A stretch of DNA of 64,000 nucleotides from contig NZ_CP095554.1 of assembly GCF_023078375.1 (NCBI RefSeq), forward strand, positions 2,034,501-2,098,500. The letters run 5' to 3'. Under the pieces are notes generated by a model that was not told where the DNA came from, made no database searches, and saw only the letters and a list, made by a program, of their open reading frames with translations. Each line of letters begins with the position of its first letter. Positions within the stretch are counted from its first letter, which is position 1. Shown here in pieces: positions 54,699 to 63,589 of the stretch. Source of the DNA: Roseomonas gilardii subsp. gilardii. Its GTDB lineage: Bacteria; Pseudomonadota; Alphaproteobacteria; Acetobacterales; Acetobacteraceae. A program made the position numbers and the translations under genes.

Positions 54699-55436
54699 AT
54701 GAGCGGCCGCCAGCTTCCGCTGCCCCTCGCCCTGCCGCCTGAGCGCGGCGCGCCGGTGATCTCGGACCGTTCCAACGCCGTGGCCCGCACCTGGCTGGCG
54801 GCGCCGGACGACTGGCCGAACGGCCGGCTGGCGCTGTTCGGGCCGGAAGGCGTGGGCAAGTCCCTGCTGCTGCGCCAGGGGGCGGCGCGGCTGGGCCTGC
54901 GGGTGCTGGAAGGGCCGTCGCTGCGCGGCGTGCCGGACGGGCTGCCTTCCGCCGTGGACGACGCCGACTGCGCGGCGGAGGAGGAGGCACTCTTCCACCT
55001 CATCAATGCCTGCGCCAGCACCGGGGCGCTGCTCCTGCTGGCGGGGCGGGAGCCGCCGGCGCGCTGGCGGGTGCGCCTGCCCGACCTCGCCTCCCGCCTG
55101 CGCGCCACCCATGCGGTGGAGATCGAGGAACCCTCGGAACAGCTCCTCCGCGCCCTGCTGGCGCATCACTTCGCCGAGCGCCAGGTCCGCGTCGATGCCG
55201 CGACGCAGGACTGGCTGCTGCTGCGCCTGCCGCGGGAGGCCGCGGCCGTCTCGCGCGCCGCCGCGCGGCTGGACCGGGCGGCGCTGGCCACCGGGGGGGC
55301 GGTGACACGCGCCCTGGCGCGGCATGTCCTGGCCGACCTGCCCGGTTTCGGCGGGGAGGAGACGGCGGGCGAGGAACATGACGTTTCCGTTGCATCGCCG
55401 GGGGACGGCTCGAACCCCATGCCGAAGCTGCTGTAG
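54699..55436 (+). CDS. DnaA-related ATPase, HdaA/Hda-like
   Basis: 245 residues. It starts with GRQLPLPLALP, the short beta-clamp-binding motif of Hda, then a reduced AAA+ domain: Walker A GPEGVGKS (48-55) and VDDAD as Walker B, with LLLAGREPPARW and LPDLASRLRATHAVEIEEP as sensor 1/box VII region. Hda with the clamp stimulates ATP hydrolysis by DnaA and prevents re-initiation. Position between the AI-2E gene and ppk is the standard alphaproteobacterial one. Confidence 0.82.
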   Translation: MSGRQLPLPLALPPERGAPVISDRSNAVARTWLAAPDDWPNGRLALFGPEGVGKSLLLRQGAARLGLRVLEGPSLRGVPDGLPSAVDDADCAAEEEALFHLINACASTGALLLLAGREPPARWRVRLPDLASRLRATHAVEIEEPSEQLLRALLAHHFAERQVRVDAATQDWLLLRLPREAAAVSRAAARLDRAALATGGAVTRALARHVLADLPGFGGEETAGEEHDVSVASPGDGSNPMPKLL

Positions 55437-55514
55437 TCTGAGGCGCAACGGCCCCCGCACTGAGCCTCACCAAGCGGGCCTCACCGAACACGGCGCCCAG
55501 AGGGAACCAGCCAG

Positions 55515-57728
55515 ATGGACGCGATCTTCACCGGCGAGATGCCGACTGTCCCGGCGGAACTGCCGCCCGACATGCCGACGGGCGACCTGCGCACCCTGTC
55601 CTGGCGCTTCATCAATCGCGAGCTGTCCTGGCTGGCCTTCAACGAGCGGGTGCTGGAGCAGGCCTCCCATCCCGATCATCCGCTGCTGGAGCGGCTGCGC
55701 TTCATCGCCATCTCGGCCAGCAACCTGGACGAGTTCTATTCCGTGCGCGTCGCCGGGCTGGTGGGGCAGGTGCGGGCGGGGATCACCAAGCTCTCGCCCG
55801 ACGGGCTGACCACGCCGCAGCAGCTCGCCGCCATCCACGAGCGCGCGGGCTCGCTGATCGAGGCCCAGCGCGTGGCCTGGCGCGAGGTCCGGGTCCTGCT
55901 GCGCGAGGCCGGTGTCGCGGTGCTGGAGCCGGCGGAGCTGGAGGAGAGCGAGCGCGCCTGGCTGGAGAACTGGTTCATGGAGCGGGTCTTTCCGGTCCTG
56001 ACCCCGCTGGCGGTTGACCCGGCGCATCCCTTCCCCTTCATCGCCAACCTCGCCCTCTGCCTCGTGCTGAAGCTGATCCGGGAGGAGGATGGCGGCACCA
56101 TGCGGGCCCTGGTGCCGCTGCCCTCCCAGGTGGAGCGTTTCGTGCGCCTGCCGCCGCGCGGGGAGGGCAAGGGCGACGGGGTGATCCGCTTCGTGACCAT
56201 GGAGGATCTGGTCACGCTGAACCTGCCGCATCTCTTCCCCGGCTACATCCCGGCGGAGCGCGGGCTGTTCCGGCTGATCCGCGACACCGACGTGGAGTTC
56301 GAGGAGGAGGCGGAGGACCTCGTCTCCTCCTACGAGACGGCGCTCAAGCGCCGCAGGCGGGGGCAGGCGATCCGCGTCACCGTGACCACCGACACGCCCT
56401 CCGACATGGTGGACCTGGTGGCGGAGGAGACCGAGGCCGACCGAACCGGCGTCTTCGCGGTGGAGGGGCTGCTGGGGCTCAGCGACCTCAGCCAGCTCAT
56501 CGTGGACGACCGGCCGGACCTCCTCTTCACGCCCTATACGCCGCGCTTCCCGGAACGCATCCTCGATTTCGGCGGCGACTGCTTCGCCGCGATCCGTTCC
56601 AAGGACATCGTGGTCCACCACCCCTATGAATCCTTCGACGTGGTGGTGCAGTTCGTGCGGCAGGCGGCGCGCGACCCGAATGTGGTGGCGATCAAGCAGA
56701 CGCTCTACCGCACCTCACGCGACAGCTCGATCGCCCGGGCGCTGATCGAGGCGGCGGAGGCGGGCAAGTCCGTCACCGCCATGGTGGAGCTGAAGGCGCG
56801 CTTCGACGAGGAGCGCAACATCGCCATCGCGCGGCAGCTCGAAGCCGCCGGGGTGCAGGTGGTCTATGGCTTCGTGGACCTGAAGATCCACGCCAAGGTC
56901 AGCCTCGTGGTGCGGCGGGAGGGCGGGACGCTGCGCTCCTATGCCCATTTCGGCACGGGCAACTACCACCCGGTGACGGCGCGCATCTACACGGACATCT
57001 CCTTCTTCACCGCCGATCCGGGGCTGACCGGCGACGCGGCGCGGCTGTTCAACTACCTCACCGGCTATGCCCGGCCGGAGAAGATGCAGTCGCTCGCCTT
57101 CTCGCCGCTCACCATCCGGCCGACGCTGATGGGGCTGATCGAGCAGGAAATCGGCTTCGCCCGGGAAGGCCGGCCCGCCGGCATCTGGCTGAAGATGAAC
57201 TCCCTGGTGGACGAGCAACTGATCGACGCGCTCTACCGCGCCAGCGAGGCCGGGGTACGGGTGGACTGCGTGGTGCGCGGCATCTGCTGCCTGCGCCCCG
57301 GCGTGCCGGGCCTGTCCTCCAACATCCGGGTGAAGTCCATCGTCGGGCGCTTCCTGGAGCATTCTCGCATCTATGTCTTCGGCAACGGGCACCGGCTGCC
57401 CTCCCGCCGGGCGCGGGTCTTCATCTCCTCGGCCGACTGGATGGCACGGAACATGGACTGGCGGGTGGAAACGATGGTGCCGGTGGAGAACCCCACCGTG
57501 CATGCCCAGATCCTCGACCAGATCATGGTGGTGAACATGAAGGACACCGCCCAGTCCTGGACGCTGGGGCCGGATGCGACCTATCGCCGCCTCGATCCCG
57601 GTTCCAAGCCGCTCTCCTCCCACGACTGGTTCATGACGAACCCGTCCCTGTCCGGGCGGGGCAGCGCCCTGAAGCGGGTCCGGACCGCGACGCCGCGGCG
57701 GCGCCCCGATCGCGTGGCCCAGGACTGA
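55515..57728 (+). CDS. ppk1: Polyphosphate kinase 1
   Basis: 737 residues. It polymerises the gamma-phosphate of ATP into polyphosphate. The N-terminal domain has [19 protein letters not shown] and [16 protein letters not shown]. The PLD-like catalytic part has [16 protein letters not shown] (phospho-His region), [20 protein letters not shown] and [13 protein letters not shown] (second His), [14 protein letters not shown]. The C-terminus ends VAQD at the first unit of a tandem 15-bp repeat. ppx, the degrading enzyme, follows after 225 nt. Confidence 0.96.
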   Translation: MDAIFTGEMPTVPAELPPDMPTGDLRTLSWRFINRELSWLAFNERVLEQASHPDHPLLERLRFIAISASNLDEFYSVRVAGLVGQVRAGITKLSPDGLTTPQQLAAIHERAGSLIEAQRVAWREVRVLLREAGVAVLEPAELEESERAWLENWFMERVFPVLTPLAVDPAHPFPFIANLALCLVLKLIREEDGGTMRALVPLPSQVERFVRLPPRGEGKGDGVIRFVTMEDLVTLNLPHLFPGYIPAERGLFRLIRDTDVEFEEEAEDLVSSYETALKRRRRGQAIRVTVTTDTPSDMVDLVAEETEADRTGVFAVEGLLGLSDLSQLIVDDRPDLLFTPYTPRFPERILDFGGDCFAAIRSKDIVVHHPYESFDVVVQFVRQAARDPNVVAIKQTLYRTSRDSSIARALIEAAEAGKSVTAMVELKARFDEERNIAIARQLEAAGVQVVYGFVDLKIHAKVSLVVRREGGTLRSYAHFGTGNYHPVTARIYTDISFFTADPGLTGDAARLFNYLTGYARPEKMQSLAFSPLTIRPTLMGLIEQEIGFAREGRPAGIWLKMNSLVDEQLIDALYRASEAGVRVDCVVRGICCLRPGVPGLSSNIRVKSIVGRFLEHSRIYVFGNGHRLPSRRARVFISSADWMARNMDWRVETMVPVENPTVHAQILDQIMVVNMKDTAQSWTLGPDATYRRLDPGSKPLSSHDWFMTNPSLSGRGSALKRVRTATPRRRPDRVAQD

Positions 57729-57733
57729 TGCTC

Positions 57734-57823
57734 CAGGATCGATGGGGCCAGGATCGATGGGAGCAGGATTGATCGGCGCGGCATTGATAGGCCCGGCATC
57801 GGCCGACCCGGGATTGACAGGGC
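57734..57823. repeat. Six consecutive 15-bp tandem repeats between ppk1 and ppx
   Basis: Units start at 57734, 57749, 57764, 57779, 57794 and 57809, with consensus near CAGGATTGATGGGGC (for example CAGGATCGATGGGGC, CAGGATCGATGGGAG, CAGGATTGATCGGCG). A seventh, truncated unit (CAGGACTGATGCTC) includes the ppk1 stop codon. As 15 is divisible by 3 the units stay in register with ppk1. The rest of 57729-57953 shows no gene. Confidence 0.85.
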
Positions 57824-57953
57824 GCTGACCGGCCCGGAAGCATCCCGGCGGGACAGGGCCGATGCCTGCTCCGCCCCTTTGCGCCGGGACCGGCGGTTGC
57901 GGCGGCCGGGCGGTCCCGGCATGACGCCAGGGCAGGAAGTGAAAGATTTTCCG

Positions 57954-59465
57954 ATGGACGCAGCCGTTCATGCCCAGCCGGCCGAAACCGTCCCGCATCC
58001 GCGCCGCTGTGGCGTGGTGGACCTGGGCTCGAACTCCGTGCGGCTGGTGGTCTTCGAAGGGCGGGGCCGCAACCCGATGCCCATCTTCAACGAGAAGGCC
58101 GTGTTGGGGCTGGGGCGCGGCCTGGAAACCACCCGGCGCCTGAACGAGGCGGCGGTGGAGCAGGCGCTGACGGTGCTGGAGCGCTATCATGCCGTGGCCC
58201 GGGCCATGGCGGCCGATCCGCTGGAGATCCTGGCCACCGCGGCGATGCGCGATGCCGAGAACGGCCCGGCCTTCGCCGCCGCCCTGCGCGAGCGCATGCC
58301 GGGCGTGCCGATCACCGTCCTGAGCGGCGAGGGCGAGGCGACCCTTTCCGCCGAGGGCGTGCTGCTGGGCTTCCCCGAGGCGGATGGCATCCTGGGCGAT
58401 ATCGGCGGCGGCTCGCTGGAGGTGGTGGACCTGAAGCGCGGCCAGGTCGGCGATTCCGCCAGCCTGCCGCTCGGGGTGATCCGCCTCGCGGAACGGGCCG
58501 GGGGGGACCTGGCCCAGGCGCGCGGCATCGCCGAGGCCGGGATGGCCAAGGTGGCCTGGCTGGCGAACGGGAAGGGGCGGGACCTGTACCTCGTGGGCGG
58601 CGCCTGGCGGGCGATCGCCAAGGTGCACATGGCCCAGGCCAGCTATCCCCTGTCCATCGTGCACCACTATGTCCTGACGCGGGAGGAAGCGCGGAACCTC
58701 TGCGGCATGCTGATCGGCACCAAGAAATCGGCCCTCGAGAAGGTGCCCGGCGTTCCGGCCAAGCGCGCTGGGGACCTTCCCTTCGCCGCCGTGGCGCTGC
58801 GCCGCCTGCTGCGCGCGACCGGGGCCGACCGGGTGGTCTTCAGCGCCAACGGGCTGCGTGAGGGCTGGTATGCCCGCCACATCGCCCCGGAGGTGCGGGC
58901 GGAGGACCCGCTGCTGGCCGCGAGCTACGAGATGGCGGCCCGGTTCGGGCGCGACGAGAGCCTGCCGCCCGCCCTGTTCGACTGGACCTCGCCGCTCTTT
59001 CCGGAGGAGACCGCCTATGACCGCGCCCTGCGGCTGGCGGCCTGCTGGCTGTCCGACACAGGCAGCCACGACCATCCGGACTACCGGGCCGAGCAGTCCT
59101 TCCTCCGCATCCTGCGCCAGCCCGGCGTGGGGCTGGACCATCACGCCCGGGCCTTCCTCGCCCTGGCCGTGGCGCTGCGCTACGAGGCGAGTCCCCCCGC
59201 CGCGACCCTGGCACCGGCACGGGTGCTGCTGGGGGCGGCCGAGATGCGCCGGGCAGAGCTACTCGGCGCCGCCCTGCGCCTGGCCTATACGCTGTCCGGC
59301 GGGACGCTGGCGCTGCTGAACGCCGCATCCCTGTCGGTGACGGATGGAACGCTGCGCCTGACACTCCGGGAGCACAGCGGCCTCTTCGCCGGCGAAGGGG
59401 TGCAGCGGCGGCTGGAGCTGCTGACCGGGATCCTGAACCTGAAGGCCGAGATCGTGTCCCGCTGA
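57954..59465 (+). CDS. ppx: Exopolyphosphatase / Ppx-GppA family phosphatase
   Basis: 503 residues, actin-like ATPase fold. CGVVDLGSNSVRLVVFEG (about 19-36), the catalytic Glu region in VLSGEGEATLSAEG, and ILGDIGGGSLEVVDL are the Ppx/GppA signatures. It removes terminal phosphates from polyphosphate, or pppGpp in the GppA sense. The ATG at 57954 is preferred; one at 57921 adds 11 residues. Order ppk-ppx lets both ends of polyphosphate turnover share a locus. It is convergent with the DUF1003 gene, 19 nt away. Confidence 0.92.
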   Translation: MDAAVHAQPAETVPHPRRCGVVDLGSNSVRLVVFEGRGRNPMPIFNEKAVLGLGRGLETTRRLNEAAVEQALTVLERYHAVARAMAADPLEILATAAMRDAENGPAFAAALRERMPGVPITVLSGEGEATLSAEGVLLGFPEADGILGDIGGGSLEVVDLKRGQVGDSASLPLGVIRLAERAGGDLAQARGIAEAGMAKVAWLANGKGRDLYLVGGAWRAIAKVHMAQASYPLSIVHHYVLTREEARNLCGMLIGTKKSALEKVPGVPAKRAGDLPFAAVALRRLLRATGADRVVFSANGLREGWYARHIAPEVRAEDPLLAASYEMAARFGRDESLPPALFDWTSPLFPEETAYDRALRLAACWLSDTGSHDHPDYRAEQSFLRILRQPGVGLDHHARAFLALAVALRYEASPPAATLAPARVLLGAAEMRRAELLGAALRLAYTLSGGTLALLNAASLSVTDGTLRLTLREHSGLFAGEGVQRRLELLTGILNLKAEIVSR

Positions 59466-59484
59466 GCCGGGCGGTGTCGCGGAT

Positions 59485-60231
59485 TCAGCCGCGCGGACGG
59501 CGCTCCTGCATGATCTCCAGCTGGAGCTGCTGGATTTCCGCGAGCCTCTCCCATTGCCGCATCAGGAGATGGTCGAGCTTCTCGTGCAGGTTCCGCACCT
59601 CCAGCTCGACCTTCAGGTTCACGGCATAGTCGTTGAGCGCCCGGGCGCGGTCCTTCGCCTCCTGCCGGCGCTGGCTCATCATGATGACCGGCGCCTGGAT
59701 GGCGGCCAGGCAGGAGAGGACCAGGTTGAGCAGGATGAAGGGATAGGGGTCGAAGGAACCTTCGCCGCGCCAGAGATTATAGGCCATCCAGGCCAGGAGC
59801 ACGACCGCGAAGCTCATCAGGAAGGACCAGGAGCCGCCGAAGGTGGCCATGTTGTCCGCCAGCCGCTCGCCCAGGCTGCGGTGCCCCTCATAGTCGTCGT
59901 CGGTATTGGCGGCGAGGGTGGAGGAATTGGCGAGGCTCTGCGCCACCTTGTGCTCCAGCGCGCCCAGCTCGCCGCGCTCCTGCTCCAGCATCTCCTCGAC
60001 ACGGGCGGCGCGCAGCCGGGCCACCTCGCCGCGCGAGATCAGGGATTCCTCGGTCAGCGCCGGATACTTCTGCATGAAGCGTTCCGACAGGGAGGGGCGG
60101 AGCAGGGCCAGCGGCACCAGATCCTTGCGGGAGAGGACGCGGCCGGTGATGGCGCAGACCCCTTTCCTGGGCGGCAGCCCGCCGCGTGACGGATCGGCGG
60201 ATGCGGAATCTTCGGCGGTATCGTTGGGCAT
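59485..60231 (-). CDS. DUF1003 domain membrane protein
   Basis: 248 residues. The N-terminal part is soluble (CAITGRVLSRKDLVPLALLRPS, suggesting a zinc-free turn). Two adjacent membrane helices follow at about 134-150 (FLMSFAVVLLAWMAYNLW) and 163-185 (PYPFILLNLVLSCLAAIQAPVIMM), then a long amphipathic helix (LEVRNLHEKLDHLL). This is the DUF1003 layout. Function unknown. The start at 60231 gives MPNDTAEDSA; longer frames lack support. It is convergent with ppx. Confidence 0.82.
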   Translation of the reverse strand: MPNDTAEDSASADPSRGGLPPRKGVCAITGRVLSRKDLVPLALLRPSLSERFMQKYPALTEESLISRGEVARLRAARVEEMLEQERGELGALEHKVAQSLANSSTLAANTDDDYEGHRSLGERLADNMATFGGSWSFLMSFAVVLLAWMAYNLWRGEGSFDPYPFILLNLVLSCLAAIQAPVIMMSQRRQEAKDRARALNDYAVNLKVELEVRNLHEKLDHLLMRQWERLAEIQQLQLEIMQERRPRG

Positions 60232-60592
60232 GGGGCCGTTCCGGGGAATGGTTCTGCCGCGCGGCGGCAGGCTCCGATCCCAGAAAACAGGTCCGGCGGG
60301 CAATGGGGGAAGCCGCGGGCGGCCTCGCCCTGGCCGCACGGCAGGCATGCGGAGCCTTGACCCTGGCGCGGGACCGCCCCCAGAAGGAAACCGACCGGCG
60401 CGGGGCCGGAAGGGAACGGTGGCGCGCCGCCCCGGCGTCCGGGGACGGCATTCCCCTTCCGCCCGTCATGGCTTCACGAGAGGCTTCCCGAGCGAGGAAT
60501 GGCCTGGACGAAGCGGCCGGCGCGCGCACCTGTCCTCGTGGCCGCGGCAGGGTGGCGGGCCGGGTGGATGGGAAGGGAGCAGGAAAGCGTTC
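60232..60592. other. Gene-free interval between DUF1003 gene and MFS exporter gene
   Basis: No frame here has convincing coding character. It must hold divergent promoters for both neighbours. A perfect 7-bp hairpin CTGCCGC-GCG-GCGGCAG lies near 60255-60271, close to the DUF1003 start. AGGAAAG at about 60581 is the ribosome binding site for the exporter gene. Confidence 0.4.
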
Positions 60593-62170
60593 ATGTCGCC
60601 GAATCACACGCCGGAAGCGCCGATGGCGGCCCCCCTGGTTTCCTCGAACCGCCATCTGCGCCTGACCATCGCCGGCGCCATGCTGACCATGATCCTGGCG
60701 GCCCTCGACCAGAACATCGTGAACACCGCCCTGCCGCGCATCGTGGCCGATCTCGGCGGCGCCTCCCACCTCTCCTGGGTGGTGACGGCCTTCCTGCTCA
60801 CCTCCACGGTCACCACGCCGCTCTACGGCAAGCTCAGCGACATGTACGGGCGCAAGCGGCTCTTCTACATCGCCATCACCGTCTTCCTGATCGGCTCGGT
60901 GCTCTGCGGCCTGGCGCAGGACATGCTGCAGCTGATCCTCTTCCGCGCCCTGCAGGGGCTCGGGGCGGGCGGGTTGATGACCCTGGCGCAGACCGTGGTG
61001 GGCGATGTCGTGGCGCCGCGCGACCGTGGCCGCTACCAGGGGCTCTTCACCGGCGTCTTCGCCGTCAGCTCCGTGGCCGGGCCGCTGGTGGGCGGCGTGC
61101 TGACCGAGGCGCTGTCCTGGCGCTGGGTCTTCTATGTCAACCTGCCGGTGGGCGCGGCGGCGCTGGCGATGATCGCGATCGGCCTGCGCCATCCCCCCGA
61201 GCTGAAGCACCGCCGGATCGACTATCCCGGCGCGGGGCTGCTGGCCGCCGGCACCACGGCCCTGCTTCTCCTGCTGAGCTGGGCGGGGACGCTCTATGCC
61301 TGGTCGTCCATGCCGATCCTCTGGCTGGGCATCGCCGCGGCCGGCTTCTTCGTGGCCTTCGTCCTGTGGGAGCGCCGGGCGCCGGAGCCGATCATCGGGC
61401 TGCACCTGTTCCGGGATCGTGTCTATGTCTCCGGCGTGGTGGCCTCCGCCATGCTGGTCTTCGCCATGATGGGCACAACCGTCTTCCTGCCGCTCTACTT
61501 CCAGCTCGTGCTCGGCATGACGCCGACCCAGGCGGGGCTGATGATGCTGCCGCAGGTGGTGGGCATGATCTTCTCCTCCATCATCGGCGGCCGGCTGGTT
61601 TCCGCCACCGGGCGCTACAAGCCCTTCCTCATCGCGGGTGTCGGTGCCGAGGCCACCGCGCTGTGCGGCCTCGCCATCCTGGCGCGCCTCGCCGCGCCCT
61701 TCTGGGCCTTCGAGTTCTGCATGCTGATCCTCGGCCTGGGCATGGGCGTGGCCATGCCGAACATCACCACCTCGGTGCAGAATGCGGTGAACCCGCGCGA
61801 GCTGGGCGTCGCCACCTCCTCCATGTCCTTCCTGCGCTCCCTCGGCGGGGCGCTGGGCGTGGCGCTGTCCGGGGCGCTGATGATGGCCTGGCTGAACAGC
61901 ATCCTGGCCGACACCGTCCGGGGCCTCGACGTGCAGGTGCTGCTCGAACACGGTGTGCGCGCCCTGGAAGGGCTGAGCGGGGAGGAACAGAGCCTCGTCG
62001 CCTCCGCCTATCGCGGCGCCATCGCCATGAGCTTCACCATGAGCGGCGTGGTGATGAGCTGTGCCTTCCTTCTCGTGCTGACCCTGCCGGCCCTGGCGCT
62101 GCGCAAGGCGCATGAAGGACCGGCCCCCGGTGCTGCCCCACAGGCAGCGGCGCGGCAGGCGGCGGAATAG
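60593..62170 (+). CDS. MFS multidrug exporter, DHA2 (EmrB/QacA) type, 14 membrane segments
   Basis: 525 residues with 14 predicted membrane helices. Family signatures are LDQNIVNTALPRIVADLGG (helix 1, motif D1), the loop GKLSDMYGRKRLF (motif A), FRALQGLGAGGLMTLAQTVVGD and VAGPLVGGVLTEALSWRWVFYVNLP (motif C). It is a proton-driven efflux pump; its drug range cannot be read from sequence. AGGAAAG 7 nt upstream decides the ATG at 60593. No regulator or membrane-fusion partner lies beside it. Confidence 0.92.
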   Translation: MSPNHTPEAPMAAPLVSSNRHLRLTIAGAMLTMILAALDQNIVNTALPRIVADLGGASHLSWVVTAFLLTSTVTTPLYGKLSDMYGRKRLFYIAITVFLIGSVLCGLAQDMLQLILFRALQGLGAGGLMTLAQTVVGDVVAPRDRGRYQGLFTGVFAVSSVAGPLVGGVLTEALSWRWVFYVNLPVGAAALAMIAIGLRHPPELKHRRIDYPGAGLLAAGTTALLLLLSWAGTLYAWSSMPILWLGIAAAGFFVAFVLWERRAPEPIIGLHLFRDRVYVSGVVASAMLVFAMMGTTVFLPLYFQLVLGMTPTQAGLMMLPQVVGMIFSSIIGGRLVSATGRYKPFLIAGVGAEATALCGLAILARLAAPFWAFEFCMLILGLGMGVAMPNITTSVQNAVNPRELGVATSSMSFLRSLGGALGVALSGALMMAWLNSILADTVRGLDVQVLLEHGVRALEGLSGEEQSLVASAYRGAIAMSFTMSGVVMSCAFLLVLTLPALALRKAHEGPAPGAAPQAAARQAAE

Positions 62171-62207
62171 GGGGCGGCAGGCCGCCGCTCCTGTCGTCCA
62201 GCCGCCG

Positions 62208-62233
62208 GGGGGAAAGGCGGAGCCTTGTCCCCC
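62208..62233. terminator. Hairpin between convergent MFS and cysG genes
   Basis: GGGGGAAAGGC pairs with GCCTTGTCCCCC (one bulge) around a short loop, in the 117-nt convergent gap. No clear T run on either side, so its terminator role is tentative. Confidence 0.35.
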
Positions 62234-62287
62234 GGGACAGCGGAGCGGCGAACGTGAAGCGCAGTCGTCGGAACTCCTTTCCCCGCC

Positions 62288-63589
62288 TCACCGGCCGACG
62301 CGGCGTAACACCGCCTCGCCCACGATCAGCAGGGCGGGGCCGCCCTGGCTCCAGCCCGGGCCCTGCGCCGCCAGTTCCGGCAGGGTGCCGGTCAGCACGC
62401 GCTGGCTGTCCCGCCCGCCATTCTCGATCAGCGCCGCCGGGGTGGCGGGGTCGAGCCCGGCCGCCAGCAGCCCGTCGCGGATGCGGGGCAGGGTGACGAC
62501 GCCCATGTAGATCGCCAGCGTATGGCCGGGCCGGGCCAGGGCGGCGAAATCCAGCCTGACATCCCCGTTGCGGGTATGGCCGGTGGCGAGCACCAGGGCC
62601 TGGGCGCAGTCGCGATGGGTGAGGGGAATGCCAGCCCCGGCGGCGCAGGCCAGGGCGGCGGTGATGCCGGGCACGGTGGCGTGCGGGATGCCGGCGGCGT
62701 CCAGCGCCTCCGCTTCCTCGCCGCCACGGCCGAAGACGAAGGGATCGCCGCCCTTCAGCCGCACCACGCGCTTGCCGTCGCGGGCGAGGGACACCAGCAG
62801 CTCGTTGATCCGGTCCTGCGGCACGCAGTGGTTGGAACGCGCCTTGCCGACGAAGATGCGCCGCGCGTCGCGCCGGGCGAGGTCCAGCACCTCCTCCGGC
62901 ACCAGCCGGTCATGCACGATGACATCGGCCTCCCCCAGCACGCGCAGGGCCCGCAGCGTCAGCAGATCCGCCGCGCCCGGACCGGCGCCGACGAGATGCA
63001 CGAAGCCGTGCGGCCCGGCATCGGCCTGTTCCAGCGCAGCGGCGACGGCGGTCTCGGCCTCCGCCGTGCGTCCGGCCAGGGCGAGGTCGGCCTCCGGCCC
63101 GGTCAGCATCCGTTCCCAGAAACGCCTGCGGGCGCCGGTCTCGGGCAGGGCGCGGCGGGCGAGGTCCTTGAAGCGTTCGGCCAGGGCGCCGAGCCGGGCG
63201 AGGCCGGGCGGCAGCACCGTCTCGATCCGCTGCCGCAGCAGGCGTGCCAGCACGGGCGCGGCGCCGCCGGTGGAGATGCCGATGGTCACCGGATCGCGGT
63301 CGACGATGGCGCCGGTGATGAAGGAGCAGAGCTCCGGCCGGTCCACCACATTGACCGGCACGCCACGGGCGCGGGCGGATTCCGAAAGGGCGCGCAGATC
63401 CTCCTCCGGCGCCCCGGCGGCGAAGGCGGCGGCGCAGCCGTCGAGCAGGCCGGGATGGAAGCGCCTCGCCTCGCGGAATTCTGCCCCGGCGGCACGGGCG
63501 AGGGCCGCCTTGGCCTCCAGCGCCTCGCCTTCCCCGAGCAGCAGGACCAGCCGGCCGCGGAGATCGAGAAAGGCAGGGAAATGACGCAT
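62288..63589 (-). CDS. cysG: Siroheme synthase CysG
   Basis: 433 residues, the fused enzyme. The N-terminal half (1-200) is precorrin-2 dehydrogenase/ferrochelatase: LRGRLVLLLGEGEALEAKAALARAAGAE, with GEG in place of the more common GGG, and DPVTIGISTGGAAPVLARLLR. The C-terminal half is uroporphyrinogen-III methyltransferase: GFVHLVGAGPGAADLLTLRALR, VRLKGGDPFVFGRGGEE and ATVPGITAALACAAGAGIPLTHRD. It supplies siroheme to nitrite and sulfite reductases. The ATG at 63589 shares a base with the stop of the upstream gene (TGATG), so it is coupled to a nitrate-assimilation gene. Confidence 0.94.
   Translation of the reverse strand: MRHFPAFLDLRGRLVLLLGEGEALEAKAALARAAGAEFREARRFHPGLLDGCAAAFAAGAPEEDLRALSESARARGVPVNVVDRPELCSFITGAIVDRDPVTIGISTGGAAPVLARLLRQRIETVLPPGLARLGALAERFKDLARRALPETGARRRFWERMLTGPEADLALAGRTAEAETAVAAALEQADAGPHGFVHLVGAGPGAADLLTLRALRVLGEADVIVHDRLVPEEVLDLARRDARRIFVGKARSNHCVPQDRINELLVSLARDGKRVVRLKGGDPFVFGRGGEEAEALDAAGIPHATVPGITAALACAAGAGIPLTHRDCAQALVLATGHTRNGDVRLDFAALARPGHTLAIYMGVVTLPRIRDGLLAAGLDPATPAALIENGGRDSQRVLTGTLPELAAQGPGWSQGGPALLIVGEAVLRRVGR

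Noticed and set aside
56715-59144. 809-codon minus-strand frame over ppk1 and ppx containing pentapeptide-like PIDPG repeats
   Set aside because: It is antisense to two well-supported genes. The pentapeptides only reflect the 15-bp DNA repeat.
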